Of a stretch of DNA of 64,000 nt, positions 33,581 to 46,928 are shown piece after piece. The stretch covers positions 43,063,910 through 43,127,909 of the forward strand of contig CM055320.2 of assembly GCA_029255685.2 (NCBI GenBank), given 5' to 3'. Both the position numbers and the translations under genes were made by a program. The notes below the pieces were generated by a model, which did no database searches, had not been told where the DNA came from, and saw only the letters and a program-made list of their open reading frames with translations. How positions within the stretch are numbered: position 1 is the stretch's first letter; each line of letters starts with the position of its first letter. This stretch comes from Silene conica. Taxonomy: Eukaryota; Streptophyta; Magnoliopsida; Caryophyllales; Caryophyllaceae.

Positions 33581-36500
33581 TTAGGTGCCACCGATTAAAC
33601 CAATTTCCAATCGCAAAGTCTCAAAGCGTTCTCTAGCCAATGGTTTAGTGAAGATATCTGCCCATTGTTTTTCCGTACTACAAAATTCCAATTTTATATT
33701 TTTCTTTTCGACATGGTCTCTTAGAAAGTGGTGTCTAATTTCAATATGTTTAGTTCTTGAGTGTTGGGCTGGGTTTTTAGATATAATAATAGCACTCGTA
33801 TTATCACATAAGATAGGCACACATCCAACATCAACACCATAATCATGTAACTGTTGCTTTAACCATAAAAGTTGAGAACATACCAGTGCGGCTGCAATAT
33901 ATTCTGCTTCGGCAGTTGAAAGAGCGACAGAATTTTGTTTCTTGGATCCCCAAGATATTATACATGGACCTACAAAGGTAGCAAGTCCCGAGGTACTTTT
34001 TCTGTCTAATGAACATCCTGCATAATCCGCATCTGAATATCCTACTAGGTTAAAGTTACAGTCCATGGGATACCATAGATATAATTTTGAGATTCCGATT
34101 AGGTATCTTAAAATTCTTTTAACTGCAATCATGTGTGATTCTTTTGGTGCAGATTGGAATCTCGCACAAACACAGACACTAAACATTATATCTGGACGAC
34201 TTGCAGTAAGATAGAGAAGTAAGCCAATCATACCTCGGTAAGTTGTTTCATCTACAGACTTACCATCTTCGTCTTTGGTTAACTTCTTATCTGTGACCAT
34301 TGCAGTAGGCATTGCATGAGAGGTTTCCATTCCAAATTTCTTCAGCAACTCCTTGACGTATTTTTGTTGATGAACCTTGATTCCTTCTTCAGTTTGTTGT
34401 ATTTGAAGTCCAAGGAAGAACTTTAGTTCTCCCATCATACTCATCTCGAACTCAGAAGTCATCAACTCAGAGAAGTACTTGCACAACTTTTTATTAGTTG
34501 AGCCAAAAATAATATCGTCAACATAGATCTGAACGACTAATAGATCTGAGTTTTCGCTTTTAAGAAATAGGGTTTTATCCACAGACCCTCTCTTGAATCC
34601 ACTTTCCAATAGGAACTTTGATAATCTGTCGTACCATGCCCTAGGTGCTTGTTTCAGGCCATAGAGAGCTTTGTCCAATTTGAATACATGATCCTTGAGT
34701 TTGCTGTCAGGAAATCCAGGAGGTTGTTCAACGAATACTTCCTCTTGGAGATAGCCATTAAGAAAGGCAGTCTTAACGTCCATCTGAAAAAGCTTCATTC
34801 CCTTGTGTGCTGCAAATGCAATGAGTAGTCTTATTGCCTCAAGACGAGCAACAGGAGCAAAGGTTTCGTCATAATCGATCCCTTCCTGTTGGTTGTATCC
34901 TTGAACTACTAGTCTGGCCTTATTTCGCACAATGACTCCAGTGTCATCCAATTTGTTTCTGAATACCCATCTAGTTCCAATGACAGTTCTGTCCTTAGGT
35001 CGAGGAACAAGATGCCAAACTTTTTTTCTTTCAAATTGCTGGAGTTCTTCTTGCATGGCAACTATCCAGTCTGGTTCTGCGAGAGCTTCCTTGATATTTG
35101 AAGGTTCAATGGTGGAGAGAAAGGAGTAGAATGAACAAAAGTTATTTAAGCTCCTTCGAGTCTGAACTCCATCTGTCGGGCTTCCTATGACATTGTCCAA
35201 AGGATGAGAGCCTTTGTATCTCCAGTTCCTTGATTGATTATTAGCATTACCTGAACTTGACTCGGGATCTTGACTTGTTCCCCCTGAATCCAAACCTGGG
35301 TTTATAGTAGGGTCAGGTATAACTCTGGCCTCTTCCCTTTGGTTTTGATTCAAAGATACAGCTTCATTAGCTGTAACTCTGGGTTCCAAGTCATTAGTTT
35401 GAGAGTTATCTACAGTATCATCAACCGTATTTTCATCTCTCACACCATTTTCTCCCAAGTTTAGTTCATCATGAGTTCCTTGAGGTTCTCCTTCTTCAAT
35501 TTCCATTTCAGGAGGATCTTCCCTTGATAACCTGAAATCAGGTTCGTCTAGGTTTTCCTCTATATCCTGTAATGGCTTATCGAAGACATTATTCTCATCA
35601 AAGATAGCATGAATACTTTCCTCTATGCATAAAGTACGTTTATTAAACACTTTGTATGCCTTACTATGATCTGAGTATCCTATAAAGATTGCTTCATCAC
35701 TTCTAGGGTCGAATTTGCTTAATCTATTTTTACCATTGTTGTGAACAAAGCATTTACTACCAAAACATCTTAAGTGAGATATGTTTGGTTTACGACCTCG
35801 AAGAAGTTCATAAGGAGTCTTTTTAAGGATAGGTCTAATCATAGCACCGTTATGAATATAGCAAGCTGTACTTATAGCCTCAGCCCCAAAGTTTCTAGGT
35901 AGGCCACTACAAAGAAGCATTGTTCTAGCCATGTCTTCTAGGGTTCTGTTCATTCGTTCTACGACTCCATTTTGTTGTGGGGTTCTAGGGGCCGAGAAGT
36001 TATGTCCAACACCATTGGTTTTACAGAACTCAACAAAAGCATGATTGTCGAACTCAGTTCCATGGTCAGTACGAATTGTTACTAGGTTTGATTTATATTT
36101 GTTTTGAACAAGTTTCATGAGACTAACAAATTCATTGAAAGTTTCGTCTTTAGAATGAAGAAAGATTGGCCAAACAAATCTAGAGTAATCATCAACTAGA
36201 ACGAAAACGTACCTGGAACCACCTCTGCTTCTTACCTTCATATGGCCACATAGATCCATGTGTACTAGTTCAAGAGCTTGTTCTGTGCTTACCACTCTTT
36301 TTGGCTTAAAGGATGATCTGACGTGTTTACATCGTGCGCATGTGTCACACATCTTTTCTTGATCAAATTTGATCTTTGGAAGACCTTCGACCAAGTCCCA
36401 TCTTTTCAGCTTACTTAGAATAGGTGAGCTAATATGACCAAATCTCTTGTGCCATAGACATGGATCATCTAACGTAACTTTCATGCATGATAGAGAATCA

Positions 36501-37996
36501 GTAGGTACAACATTTAAATCAATCATATAAACATTTTTCATCCTATGACCTTCAAGTATTACTTTACTGGTGCCTTCTAAGATTATACGACATATATCTG
36601 AATGAAAAACCACTTTATTTCCTTTGTCACATAATTGAGATATACTGATAAGATTGTGTTTGAGACCACTTACAAGGTATACATCATTTATAGCATGAGA
36701 GGATGAAATACCTATCTTACCAATTCCGATGATCTTTCCCTTTTTGTTATCACCAAATGTGACTTTACCTCCATCAAAGGGTTTAAGGGTTTGGAATAGA
36801 TTTACATCGCCTGTCATATGTCTTGAGCATCCACTGTCGAGATACCATAGGTTATTTTCCTTGGCGACAAACTCTTCATCGTCGTCATCGTCTGAGTCGG
36901 ATTCTCCAAGGAGACACATATGAGATGCTTCATCTTCATCATTGTTGTTTGAGATTAGATCTAGGCTGACGTTGCTTAGGCACAAGTGTGCTACATCTTC
37001 TTCTTCTGAGTCCTCGTCATCCTCAGATTCTAATTCTCCCCAGCATGAAGCAAGAATTACTTTCTTGAACTCTGTCTTGGTCTTTTCTCTTTTTGATTTG
37101 TCTTTGATTTTGTCCCAGCTTGGACAGTCTTTGATCATATGATCTTGTTGACCACACTTAAAACATCCTCTTTTGAAGAATGTTTGTTTGGTGTCATTTT
37201 TCTTTTTATCGACCGTTTTGTTGTTAGGGTTTTTGTATCTACCCTTGAAAACTGCTTTCTTAAATCGTCTTGCGAATAGAACTGTTTCGTCCTCAAGTTC
37301 TTCTTCGCATACTTCGCTTGTGGAGGCTTGTAGGGCGACTCCTTTCCCTTTAGAATCATCATCGTCTTTATTTAGTATGATCTCGTGTGCCATTAAGGAT
37401 CCAATAAACTCTTGGTAAGTAATCTTAGATAGATCACGTGCTTCCTCTATGGCCGTGACCTTAGGTTGCCACTTTTTGGTGAGACTCCTAAGAATTTTTC
37501 GAATGATATCTTCAGAATCGATTTTTCTGCCAAGGTTCCGCAGTTCATTAATAATACAAGAAAATCGTGCAGACATGCTATCAATAGATTCATTCTTTTC
37601 CATATTGAAAAGTTCATATCTTTGAACGAGCAAGTCTATACGATGTTTCCTGACTGCGGATGTTCCTTCATAAGCAAGTTCGAGACTATCCCATATTTCC
37701 TTAGCGGAACTACAAGATGAGAATCTATCGAATTCTGAGGTTATCATACCGTTCTGTAGGAGGCTCATGGCCTTAGAGTTTTTCTCTGCAATTTTGTAGT
37801 CACTTTCCACATAATCGCTTTCCATCTTTTCATAGGTTGTTCCATTGGCGGCGGCAACCAAGATCTTCTTTGGTCCAGTTTGGATGATCTTCCAACATTC
37901 CCAATCACATCCCTTGATGTAATGAGTCATCATATTCTTCCATAGACTATAGTTTTTGCCATCGAAGATAGGGCACTTGAGATGCTTGGAATCCAT
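33581..37996 (-). CDS. Copia C gag-pol polyprotein (about 1471 aa, intact)
   Basis: Gag with [20 protein letters not shown] at the start and a zinc knuckle [14 protein letters not shown] near residue 277. An acidic stretch ([21 protein letters not shown]) precedes protease [12 protein letters not shown] near 380. Integrase follows with its H-C zinc region ([17 protein letters not shown]) and catalytic HMDLCG (~578), RTDHGTEFD (~638) and [10 protein letters not shown] (~675). RT has YVDDIIFGS near 1155 and RNase H CDNTSAI near 1391. The end is [14 protein letters not shown]. Start is the ATG at 37996; an in-frame GTG lies 16 codons upstream. No stop or frameshift and motifs complete, so it may be functional. 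The extra ORF follows downstream. Confidence 0.94.
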   Translation of the reverse strand: MDSKHLKCPIFDGKNYSLWKNMMTHYIKGCDWECWKIIQTGPKKILVAAANGTTYEKMESDYVESDYKIAEKNSKAMSLLQNGMITSEFDRFSSCSSAKEIWDSLELAYEGTSAVRKHRIDLLVQRYELFNMEKNESIDSMSARFSCIINELRNLGRKIDSEDIIRKILRSLTKKWQPKVTAIEEARDLSKITYQEFIGSLMAHEIILNKDDDDSKGKGVALQASTSEVCEEELEDETVLFARRFKKAVFKGRYKNPNNKTVDKKKNDTKQTFFKRGCFKCGQQDHMIKDCPSWDKIKDKSKREKTKTEFKKVILASCWGELESEDDEDSEEEDVAHLCLSNVSLDLISNNNDEDEASHMCLLGESDSDDDDDEEFVAKENNLWYLDSGCSRHMTGDVNLFQTLKPFDGGKVTFGDNKKGKIIGIGKIGISSSHAINDVYLVSGLKHNLISISQLCDKGNKVVFHSDICRIILEGTSKVILEGHRMKNVYMIDLNVVPTDSLSCMKVTLDDPCLWHKRFGHISSPILSKLKRWDLVEGLPKIKFDQEKMCDTCARCKHVRSSFKPKRVVSTEQALELVHMDLCGHMKVRSRGGSRYVFVLVDDYSRFVWPIFLHSKDETFNEFVSLMKLVQNKYKSNLVTIRTDHGTEFDNHAFVEFCKTNGVGHNFSAPRTPQQNGVVERMNRTLEDMARTMLLCSGLPRNFGAEAISTACYIHNGAMIRPILKKTPYELLRGRKPNISHLRCFGSKCFVHNNGKNRLSKFDPRSDEAIFIGYSDHSKAYKVFNKRTLCIEESIHAIFDENNVFDKPLQDIEENLDEPDFRLSREDPPEMEIEEGEPQGTHDELNLGENGVRDENTVDDTVDNSQTNDLEPRVTANEAVSLNQNQREEARVIPDPTINPGLDSGGTSQDPESSSGNANNQSRNWRYKGSHPLDNVIGSPTDGVQTRRSLNNFCSFYSFLSTIEPSNIKEALAEPDWIVAMQEELQQFERKKVWHLVPRPKDRTVIGTRWVFRNKLDDTGVIVRNKARLVVQGYNQQEGIDYDETFAPVARLEAIRLLIAFAAHKGMKLFQMDVKTAFLNGYLQEEVFVEQPPGFPDSKLKDHVFKLDKALYGLKQAPRAWYDRLSKFLLESGFKRGSVDKTLFLKSENSDLLVVQIYVDDIIFGSTNKKLCKYFSELMTSEFEMSMMGELKFFLGLQIQQTEEGIKVHQQKYVKELLKKFGMETSHAMPTAMVTDKKLTKDEDGKSVDETTYRGMIGLLLYLTASRPDIMFSVCVCARFQSAPKESHMIAVKRILRYLIGISKLYLWYPMDCNFNLVGYSDADYAGCSLDRKSTSGLATFVGPCIISWGSKKQNSVALSTAEAEYIAAALVCSQLLWLKQQLHDYGVDVGCVPILCDNTSAIIISKNPAQHSRTKHIEIRHHFLRDHVEKKNIKLEFCSTEKQWADIFTKPLARERFETLRLEIGLIGGT

Positions 37997-38068
37997 TGAT
38001 GAAAGAGTATATAGTATGGAATCAATAGAAGGATCAAAACTCACACGGCTAGGCGATCAAGAGCACGA

Positions 38069-38081
38069 GGCTCTGATACCA
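38069..38081 (-). other. Primer binding site of copia C
   Basis: TGGTATCAGAGCC on the minus strand, two bases from the LTR. Initiator Met tRNA type. Confidence 0.92.
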
Positions 38082-38083
38082 AT

Positions 38084-39569
38084 TGAAGAGTCTATTGATA
38101 TAATATACTCAAGAAGGGGGGGTTGAATTGAGTATGCCTTCTTCTTAAATCTTCTTCGATGTGTGTATGGTTGTATGATGATCTTCGAGTAGAACAAATA
38201 ATAAAGAGAGACACAATATTTTTGAAGTGGTTCAGTCTCACACTTTGAGACCTACGTCCACTATTCTCGATTAATAAAATTAGTACCAACTCTGGATTAC
38301 AATTTTATCAACCCTACTCGTGTGACTTTGATGTTAGTCACAACTCTATCTAGATACCGTTAAATATCTAGCTACGACAAATACCGTTAAATATTTGCCT
38401 TACAATGAGTACCGCTAAATACTCGTTCTATCTTACGTTAATAAGATAAAGTCTTCAATGTTTTCTTGATGTCACAATCTTGAATGAATAAGACAAATGC
38501 TTGAGCACTTGAATCTTGAATCGGATATGACAATGATAAGCTTGAATATTAAAGTAAACGATCGACGGTTCTCTCTCTCGATTTGCGTGTATATATGTGT
38601 GTGTATTTCCTGTGGTTTAATGTGTCATGGTAGTCTATTTATATAGAATATGTATCTAGGTAATTCAAACCCTAGATGATTTAGGGATATTACTTAAACT
38701 AGAATACTAGTCTTTTAGTAATACTACCTCAAATCTAATCTTAATATGTTTAGGAAAGATTTAATAATATACTTTATTTATTATATAAGGAATCAATTTC
38801 CTAATTCATATTTAGGAAAGATCTTTATATAATAAATAATTAGTATCCTTATTAAATCAACTTCCTAAACCATGTCAAAGATAATATAATATATTACCAT
38901 AATATAATCTTAGTTTGTTTAGGACATTAAATAAATACATAATATTTATTTAAATAAACCCTACACGATTTATAGCAACGTGACATGTTACACGTTTCCC
39001 AAAAATCGAAACAAACCATAACTTAGATTTATATATTTTGACAAGTAAAATCATATAAAAATCCTTAGTTTATTTTAGTAATAAATAATTATCTCATAAG
39101 ACAATTATTTATTCCTTATTTAACTTAAAGATATTTTATATAATCCTATTAAGATTAACAATTCTATTTTTTAAAATAGAATACCAATTAAACACTAATT
39201 CTACACGATACTAATTTGGAAAAAAACGTTTCAACCTAAACACATATATATTCCGATCATTTCTTCATAATATAAGGTTATAGCTATGGGCTATAACTTG
39301 AATCAATCTTGTACTAAAGCTTATAGTTGATAAGTATAACTTTAGTCTATTATGCGCGCTTGTGATCTTCTATCAATCTTCGACTTAGTCAATTTATTGA
39401 CTAACATGCTTGAATCTTTTACACTTGATTAACTGGATCTTGTTACTAATATTCTGTACACTTAGCACACGATTATATGTACGAGTATATAATATATAAA
39501 TAGCTAGACTTGTCATTATCAAAACATAAAAATATATACTATATATATATTTGAATACATGGTTCAACA
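38084..39569 (-). repeat. 5' LTR of copia C (1486 bp)
   Basis: Pairs with 29384-30873. The TATA box is at 38635-38645. Followed by TSD ggtag. Confidence 0.94.
38635..38645 (-). promoter_or_regulatory. TATA box in copia C 5' LTR
   Basis: TATATAAATAG on the minus strand, upstream of the leader in the direction of transcription. The other LTR has it at 29939-29949. Confidence 0.65.
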
Positions 39570-39574
39570 GGTAG

Positions 39575-40614
39575 TATCAGTTATATACTATCGGAATGAA
39601 CTAACGCCACCCATTGATGTGGGATTTATTTTGGTCTATGTTCGGGGGTGGCCAGATTCGTCAGTTATACGTTCTGGGTCCCGAGTGTCGTTTGGTGTAC
39701 AATTATTGCATCGAGAGTTCTGGCCAGGTCTTAGACATATAGGCAGTGGTTATACGCTATACATAGTACCTTGGAGGCAGTGCGTTATACGCTCCACACC
39801 GATGGAAGCAGTGCGTTATACGCTCCATCAGCTACAGGCAGTGCGTTATACGCTCTAGCAGTTAGAGGCAGTGCGTTACACGCTCTAGCAGTTAGAGGCA
39901 GTGCGTTATACGCTCTAGCGGCGTTCGCTCTATTCGCTATGCTTTGATGATAGCTTTGTGCCTTCTGTTGCTGTGGATCGTGTATCACCATATTTTGCTA
40001 TGCTTTAATGCTAGCTTTGTGCCTTCGATTATTGTGGGTCGTGTGTTACTTCCGGTTTAGTAAGTGTCGTGGTCTAGTGGTCGTATGTGGGTTAGGTTCG
40101 TATGGTTTCATTCTCATGGTGTCAAGAATATCATGGTAAGATAAGTTTGCATGCATGTCATGACGTGTTATATCCCCACATGATCGTTGTAGCATGTCTT
40201 CAAATGATGGTAAGTTTGATTGGACTCTCATGAGTGTAGATGATCTCGCATGTTTACTGGTTTTACATTTCAATTGTTATTGATTGTTGATTACATTCAA
40301 TTGTTGTAAACATCACTGGGAGAGCATCTAGTTACTCCCGACTGATTGTCGACCCCCTTCTCAGGTTGTTCAGGTTGTTGCTGTTTGGTTGATGCTTGCT
40401 TGGGAAATGTGCGAAGCGAGCTTAATAAATTGTTTAGGACCTTGCTTTAAGTTTTAAGAACCTTTGAATAATGTATTAGTTTGGTTTTCGATTTGAGTAT
40501 CGATCCGGATTTGGGTAAGGTGTTTCCGCCACCTTAACCCAGTTATCATTGAGTTACACTCTGATATTCTTTTATATTATGTTTTTCCTTTGTTTTATAA
40601 TCCGGGTTGTTACA
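39575..40614 (+). repeat. 5' LTR of chromovirus G, second part
   Basis: Resumes at tatcagttat and ends ccgggttgttaca. Holds a tandem 30-bp array (39751-39920) with one more unit than the 3' LTR. No gene. Confidence 0.93.
39751..39920. repeat. Tandem ~30-bp units with GCGTTATACGC in G 5' LTR
   Basis: Six units of ggcagtgcgttatacgct plus a variable part (ccacaccgat, ccatcagcta, ctagcagtta). The word gcgttatacgc is nearly palindromic. The 3' LTR has five units (46780-46928); this explains most of the length difference between the two LTRs. Confidence 0.85.
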
Positions 40615-40615
40615 G

Positions 40616-40629
40616 TTCGTATCAGAGCG
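40616..40629 (+). other. Altered primer binding site of chromovirus G
   Basis: TTCGTATCAGAGCG one base after the LTR. It resembles the Met-tRNA site TGGTATCAGAGCC but with mismatches at both ends. Confidence 0.7.
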
Positions 40630-40807
40630 AACACGCTCCCAACTCTCGCTTAGATGATGACTAAAGTAAATGACCTAGTTAATGAGTGAGAGTAAATGGG
40701 GTAGAAACCAATAGGAATCGTTGGTTTGCTTATATTTGTAGAGTGTATGAGTAGTTGTTTGAAGTGGTATTTAGGTTACCACTCTTAACGACCATTCGTT
40801 CTTGCAG

Positions 40808-43800
40808 ATGGTGCGCAACGGAAATGGTGAGGCTGATGCTGATCGCATTAGGAGACTTGAGGCTGCTTTGGCATCCATGGCCGAAGGTTTCACTACTCAC
40901 CTGAACAACAACAACAACAACAACAACCGTCCGCATCAGACTGTTTTTGATCGTTTTGCTCGTCACCGTCCTCCTACTTATGATGGTGCGAATGATCCGA
41001 CTGCTTTAGAGGCTTGGATTCGAGAGATCGAGAAGTTGTTCCTTGCTACTGAGTGTCCTGAGGATCAGATGGTGAACATCGCCACCTACTATCTGAAGGA
41101 TGAGGCCGACAACTGGTGGGCTCTTGCTAGAACTGGCCTAGAAGCACAACCAGGGTATGGTTGGGCTGTTTTCTCCGAGGCTCTAAAGAAGAGGTTTTAT
41201 CCAGAAGAGATGCGCTGGCAAAAGGAGCAGGAATTCCTTCGTTTGTAGCAGGGCTCTATGACTGTGGAGGAGTACACCAACAAGTTCGTGAAGCTGTCAC
41301 GATTCGTCACTTCTGTTGCTATGGATGAGGCGTCAAGGACTCGCCGTTACGAGAAGAATCTGACTCCTAAAGTCCGGACTGCGATGTCTGGTATTCCTTC
41401 GACTTCTTTCCAGCAGGCTTATGATCGTGCTCTTAGCATTTATGATTCGGTCCTTGCTACCGAGGCTGAAGAGAATGCAAAGAACAAGTTTGTGAAGAGA
41501 TCTTTTACTGCTTCTAGTGCTCCCCAGAAGAAGCAGAAGTTTGAGGCTCGTTCGTATGCTCCGCGTGATCAGGGACAAGCTAAGAGGAACTTGACATGCT
41601 AGAAATGTGGAAATGCGTACCACCCGGGTACGAATTGTGTGCCAGGTACTCCGCTCACTTGCTATACTTGTAAAGCTCCGGGATATAAGTCTATAAACTG
41701 TCCCCAGAAGCCAAAGTTCGATGCTCCAAAGGCTGAAGCTCCAAAGACTGGTCGAGTGTTCGTTATGAGTCGTGCAGAGGCAGATGCTAATCCAGATGTT
41801 GTTACAGGTACTTTTCTGGTTAACTCTTTATCTGCTTTCGTACTTTTTGATACGGGTGCGTCGATGTCTTTCGTATCCGAATCTTTTTTCCTTTCGAGCT
41901 GGCTCACTTCTTCATCATTCGTTGATACCTCCATATCCCTTCCTACGGGTGAGATTGTTTCTTGCTCCGTTCTGTTCAAGGACGTACCTGTCAGTGTTGC
42001 AGGGGCGATCCTTCCAGCTGATCTTGTCCAATTCAAACTAGGAGAGTTTGATGTGATACTGGGCATGGATTGGTTAGGTCGATATGATGCTAGGTTTCAG
42101 TGTCGTGATCAGAAGATCGTGCTCAAGAGTCCTATGGGTTCGAGGGTTTCTTATCAGGGTGTTAGGGTTACACCTACTGTTAAGTGGGTTTCTGCTCTGA
42201 AGATGGTTAGCATGGGTAGAAAGGGTCATCAGATCTATATGTGCAGTGTTCGTGATGTGTCAGTAGAGTTAAAGTTGGAAGATATCCCTGTGGTTAAGGA
42301 GTTTCCTGATGTCTTTCCTGAGGATCTACCTGGTATTGCTCCTGAGCGAGAGGTAGAGTTCTCGATTGATTTGTTGCCTGGCACTGGTCCCATTTCGAAA
42401 GCTCATTATCGTATGCCTCCAGTAGAGTTACATGAACTTAAGAAGCAACTTGAGGAGATGATCGAAAAGGGTTTTATTCGACCAAGTGCTTCGCCGTGGG
42501 GTGCTCCATTCTTGTTCGTCAAGAAGAAGGATGGTAGTATGCAGTTGTGCATCGACTACCGTGAGCTGATTAAGGTTACCATCAAGAATAAGTATCCTTT
42601 ACCCAGGATCGAGGATTTGTTTGATAAATTGCGTGGTGCTAGTGTGTTCTCTAAGATCGATCTGAGGTCTGGTTACCATCAGATTCCGGTTAAGAAAGAG
42701 GACATTCCTAAGACAGCCTTCCGTTCGAGATATGGACATTATGAGTTCATTGTTATGTCGTTCGGGTTGACTAATGCACCTGCAGTTTTTATGGATCAAA
42801 TGAATCGCTCTTTCAGCGAGTATTTGGATAAATGTGTCGTGGTGTTCATAGATGACATATTGATTTATTCGTAAGATGAAGTTGAGCATGAGGTTCATCT
42901 TCGTGTTATTTTGGAGAGACTGCGTAAGCAAAAGTGGTATGCCAAGTTCCCAAAGTGTGAGTTTTGGTTAAAGGAAGTAACTTTCTTGGGTCATGTGATA
43001 TCTGGTGATGGAGTTATGGTTGATCCATCGAAGATTCGAGCTGTAAGCGATTGGGAGAGTCCAAAGAATGTGAACGAGATTCGGAGTTTCCTTGGTCTTG
43101 CTGGGTACTATCGTCGTTTTGTGCATGACTTCTCCAAGATCGCAAGGCCGATGACTCAGTTAATGAAGAAGGAATCCAAGTTCATTTGGACTGAGGCTTG
43201 CGAATCTACTTTCCAGGAGTTGAAGAAGAGGTTGACTATCGCTCCTGTGTTGACCTTACCAGAACAGGGCGTCGAGTTCGATGTCTATTGTGATACATCG
43301 AAGTCTGGTTTGGGTTGTGTCTTGATGCAGAAGGGTAAAGTTGTGGCTTATGCTTCCCGTCAGTTGAAAGTCCACGAGGTAAATTATCCGACTCATGATC
43401 TTGAGTTAGCAGCAGTGGTGTTTGCACTTAAGTTGTGGCGACACTACCTTTATGGAGTCTCTTGCAACATTTATACGGATCATAAGAGCTTGAAGTATAT
43501 CTTCACTCAGAGAGATCTTAACATGAGGCAGAGACGTTGGTTAGAGTTGCTTAATGACTATAAGATCGAGCTGCAGTATCATGAGGGTAAGGCAAACGTG
43601 GTTGCTGATGCCTTAAGTCGTAAGGTGTGTCACGCTATGAGTTCGGTTTTGGTGTTACCTGATGACTTAAGTCGAGAGTTCCAGAAGATGAGCCTTGAGG
43701 TAGTTCTTCCTGGTAGCTTAGATTAAAGTGCAATGGTTGCTGAACCCAAGATTCTTAGGGAGATTCGAGTTAAGCAAAGAGAAGATAAGTTTCTTGAAGG

Positions 43801-45178
43801 AGTTCGAGTCGCCATAGGCGAAGGTCACACCGAGGGCTTCGACGTTGGACCTGATGATGGTCTGCGATTCCATGGTCGTTGGTGTGTACCTAGTTGTGAG
43901 ATCTTAAAGGGTAAGATTCTCAAGGAGGCTCATAGTTCTCCCTATTCGGTTCACCCTGGTAGCGATAAGATGTACAAGGATCTGAAACTACATTTTTGGT
44001 GGCCAAATATGAGGAAGGATATTGCCGTGTTTGTGAGTCGCTGTCTTGTTTGCCAGAAGGTTAAGTTTGAGCATCAGAGACCTGGTGGTTTGCTGCAACC
44101 TTTAGAGATTCCTACATGGAAATGGGATTCAATATCGATGGACTTTGTCATGGGTTTGCCGAGATCACCAAGAGGAATGAATGCAATATGGTTCGTGGTC
44201 GATCGTTTGACTAAGGTCGCGCATTTCATTCCGATGAAGGAGACTTGGAGTCTCGATGAGCTAGCTAATGCTTATCAGCGTGAGATTATTCGTCTTCACG
44301 GGGTTCCTAAGGACATCATCTCCGATCGTGATCCAAGGTTTTGTTCTCAGTTTTGGAAGAAGTTGCAGTTAGCTTTGGGTAGTGAGCTGAAGATGAGTAC
44401 AGCTTTCCATGCTGCAACTGATGGTCAGACTGAGCGTACCATCCAAACGCTCGAGGACATGTTGCGAGCTTGTGCTTTAAAGTTTCAGGTTAGTTGGGAA
44501 AAGAGTTTACCTTTGGTGGAATTCTCTTATAACAACAGTTACCAAGCTAGTATTCAGATGGCTCCGTTTGAGGCACTTTATGGAAGAAAGTGTCGTAGTC
44601 CTTTGTGTTGGGATGACGCTAGTGAGGCAGACGTTCTTGGACCTGAGTTGGTTCAGGAGTCGATTGAGCAGGTGAGGTTGATTCGTGAGAAGCTTAAGGC
44701 CGCCCAGGATCGACAAAAGACTTATGCAGATCTGCGGCGTAGACCGATCGAGTTTGAAGTTGGTGATAAAGTCTTCCTTAAGGTTTCGCCAATGAAAGGT
44801 GTCAAGAGATTTGGGATTAAAGGAAAGCTTAGTCCTAAGTACATTGGTCCTTATGAGGTGCTCGAGAGAGTTGGTGAGGTAGCCTATAGGTTGGCTTTAC
44901 CTCCGAATTTGTCGAAGGTTCACGATGTTTTCCATGTGTCGCAGTTGCGTCGTTATCGCAGTGATCCTTCTCATATCTTACAAGCTGATGTGATTGAAGT
45001 TGAGCCTAACCTAACTTACGAGGAACGACCTGTTCGTATTTTGGAACGTCAGGAGAAGAGGTTAAGGAATAAGGTTGTACCTTTGGTTCGAGTTTTGTGG
45101 AGGAGTCAAAAGTTCGAGCAAGAGACTTGGGAAACCGAGGCATCGATGAGAGAGAAGCATCTGCATCTTTTCGAGTAA
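40808..45178 (+). pseudogene. Chromovirus G gag-pol, single frame with four stop codons
   Basis: 1457 codons in one frame from the ATG at 40808. Gag is the Retrotrans_gag type (LEAWIREIEKLF, WWALARTG). Two zinc knuckles follow, the first broken by a stop ([12 protein letters not shown]) and the second with Tyr for His ([14 protein letters not shown]). Protease has LFDTGAS near residue 347, [11 protein letters not shown] near 681, and RNase H a region ending ADALSRK. The integrase has an H-H-C-C region (CLVCQKVK), SMDFVMGLP, SDRDPRF and TERTIQ. The chromodomain-like tail reads VRVLWRSQKFEQETWE. In-frame stops: TAG 41246-41248, TAG 41600-41602, TAA 42872-42874, TAA 43724-43726. No frameshift. 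Each stop is one C-to-T change from a Gln codon, which fits decay by deamination of methylated cytosine, though the ancestral codons are not proven. Confidence 0.92.
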
Positions 45179-45212
45179 GGTAGTTCTCTTATCCAGTTTC
45201 GAGGACGAAAAT

Positions 45213-45231
45213 TCTTTTTAGGGGGTTGGAT
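45213..45231 (+). other. Polypurine tract of chromovirus G
   Basis: ttagggggttggat directly before the 3' LTR start at 45232. Confidence 0.75.
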
Positions 45232-46077
45232 TGTAACACCCGTAATTTACGTAATATATTTATTTAATTCCTTTTTCCCATATTTCATATTTTATTTCGG
45301 GAAAAATATTTTTTTTCTTGTTTTTTGGCTCATTGGGCTCGAAATTCGGTGAAGGCCCACTTGACTCTCAAGTCTCACGTGAAAATAGAGTGTTAGGTGG
45401 AGTTTTGGGCCTAAATTTGGATTAAACCCATGAGCTTCTCTATATATATAAGAAGGGAAACCAAACCCTTGTTTTCTTTTCCACATCTTCTCAAAAACCC
45501 TAAACCTAATTCTCTCCTTCTTTTTCTCTCCTCTTGTGCCGCGTGTCACGCCTTCGCCTAGGGTTTTGTGCCGCCACTTCTTCGTCCTTTTTCCTTCGTG
45601 CTTTCCAAGCCTAGATCGATCCTACTCTTTGGATCTATCTTTCCTCGTCGTAAGTCTCATGTTTTAAGCGTTTTATTTTTAATAGTTTTATATAATTAGT
45701 ATATTTATTAGATTCGTTCTCTCTTTTGGCACGTGTGATATTTACTAAAGGCGTGGAGATTTCACCTGGAAAAGACGTCTACGTTGTTGACGACGAGCTC
45801 TAGATTTATTTGCTAAAAAGGTAACTAGGTGTTTCTCTTTTAATTGTGTTTATGGCAATTGATGTGACTAATATGATTTAATGATTGTTTGTACGATTAG
45901 TACATGTTTGATTATTTATTTTCATGAATTAATTATGTTTCATATATTTATGTATGTTTTATTATCGTAATTGTGGATTATAATGTGTTGGTAATTCGTT
46001 ATGGGTGTCGTGTGCGCAACTAGGGTTCGCGAGAAAAATCCTAGATGGCGGCAAGGCTAATGGATAAGAGTGTTGCT

Positions 46078-46405
46078 CAAGGTTATAGTTGAAGTATGTG
46101 TAACCTTGGAAATATGATTCAAGGTTATAGCTGAAACTAGTACAACCTTGAGAACGACTCAAAGTTATATTAAAGTTATAGCTGAAGTTAATATAACTTT
46201 GAACTACGAGTTAAAGTTATAGCTGAGACTAACGTAAACCTGAGGTATGACTCAAGGTTATGGTTGGTGCTAGTATAACTTTAGGTTCGTGTCAAGGTTT
46301 TGGCTAAGGTTACTATAACCTCAAGCCATATGTGGAAGTTATAGTTGAGGTTAGTATAACCTCGCATCCATTACTTATGTTATAGTTCAAGTTACTATAA
46401 CTTTG
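46078..46405. repeat. Degenerate 40-42-bp self-complementary array in G 3' LTR
   Basis: Counterpart of 28848-29175, same ggttatag...tataacc units with scattered differences. Confidence 0.72.
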
Positions 46406-46779
46406 GTTGTTTATACTTGATTCACATGTTAAGTTGTGTTCAGTGATTGTATAATATTGTGTTTGCATATGTCGTTGGATACTTTTATGCATTTGATATT
46501 AGGACAGTCTGTTATGATGTTCTACTGGTTTGAGTCGTGATGGTATTCACGCATGTTAGTACAGTCAGTTATACTAAGCATTGTTGTTTGCTAGTTTGAA
46601 TAGATGACGGTAGTATCAGTTATATACTATCGGAATGAACTAACGCCACCCATTGATGTGGGATTTATTTTGGTCTATGTTCGGGGGTGGCCAGATTCGT
46701 CAGTTATACGTTCTGGGTCCCGAGTGACGTTCGGTGTACAGTTATTGCATCGAGAGATCTGGCCAGGTCTTAGACATAT

Positions 46780-46928
46780 AGGCAGTGGTTATACGCTATA
46801 CATAGTACCTTGGAGGCAGTGCGTTATACGCTCCACACCGATGGAGGCAGTGCGTTGTACGCTCCATCAGCTAGAGGCAGTGCGTTATACGCTTTAGCAG
46901 TTAGAGGCAGTGCGTTATACGCTCTAAC
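46780..46928. repeat. Tandem ~30-bp units in G 3' LTR
   Basis: Five units with gcgttatacgc, one fewer than in the 5' LTR. Confidence 0.85.

Larger units (their letters stand above)
29384..39569 (-). mobile_element. SIRE/Maximus-like copia element C with extra downstream ORF
   Basis: 10.2 kb. LTRs 29384-30873 and 38084-39569 differ by about 13 substitutions and a few indels by my count. TSD ggtag (29379-29383, 39570-39574). Gag-pol is on the minus strand at 33581-37996. A further ORF downstream of pol (31515-33044), large size and 1.5-kb LTRs fit the SIRE/Maximus group. Inserted into the 5' LTR of G. Confidence 0.92.

Noticed and set aside
41333..42066. Minus-strand frames within the chromovirus G gag-pol
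   Set aside because: Shadows of the plus-strand coding frame.
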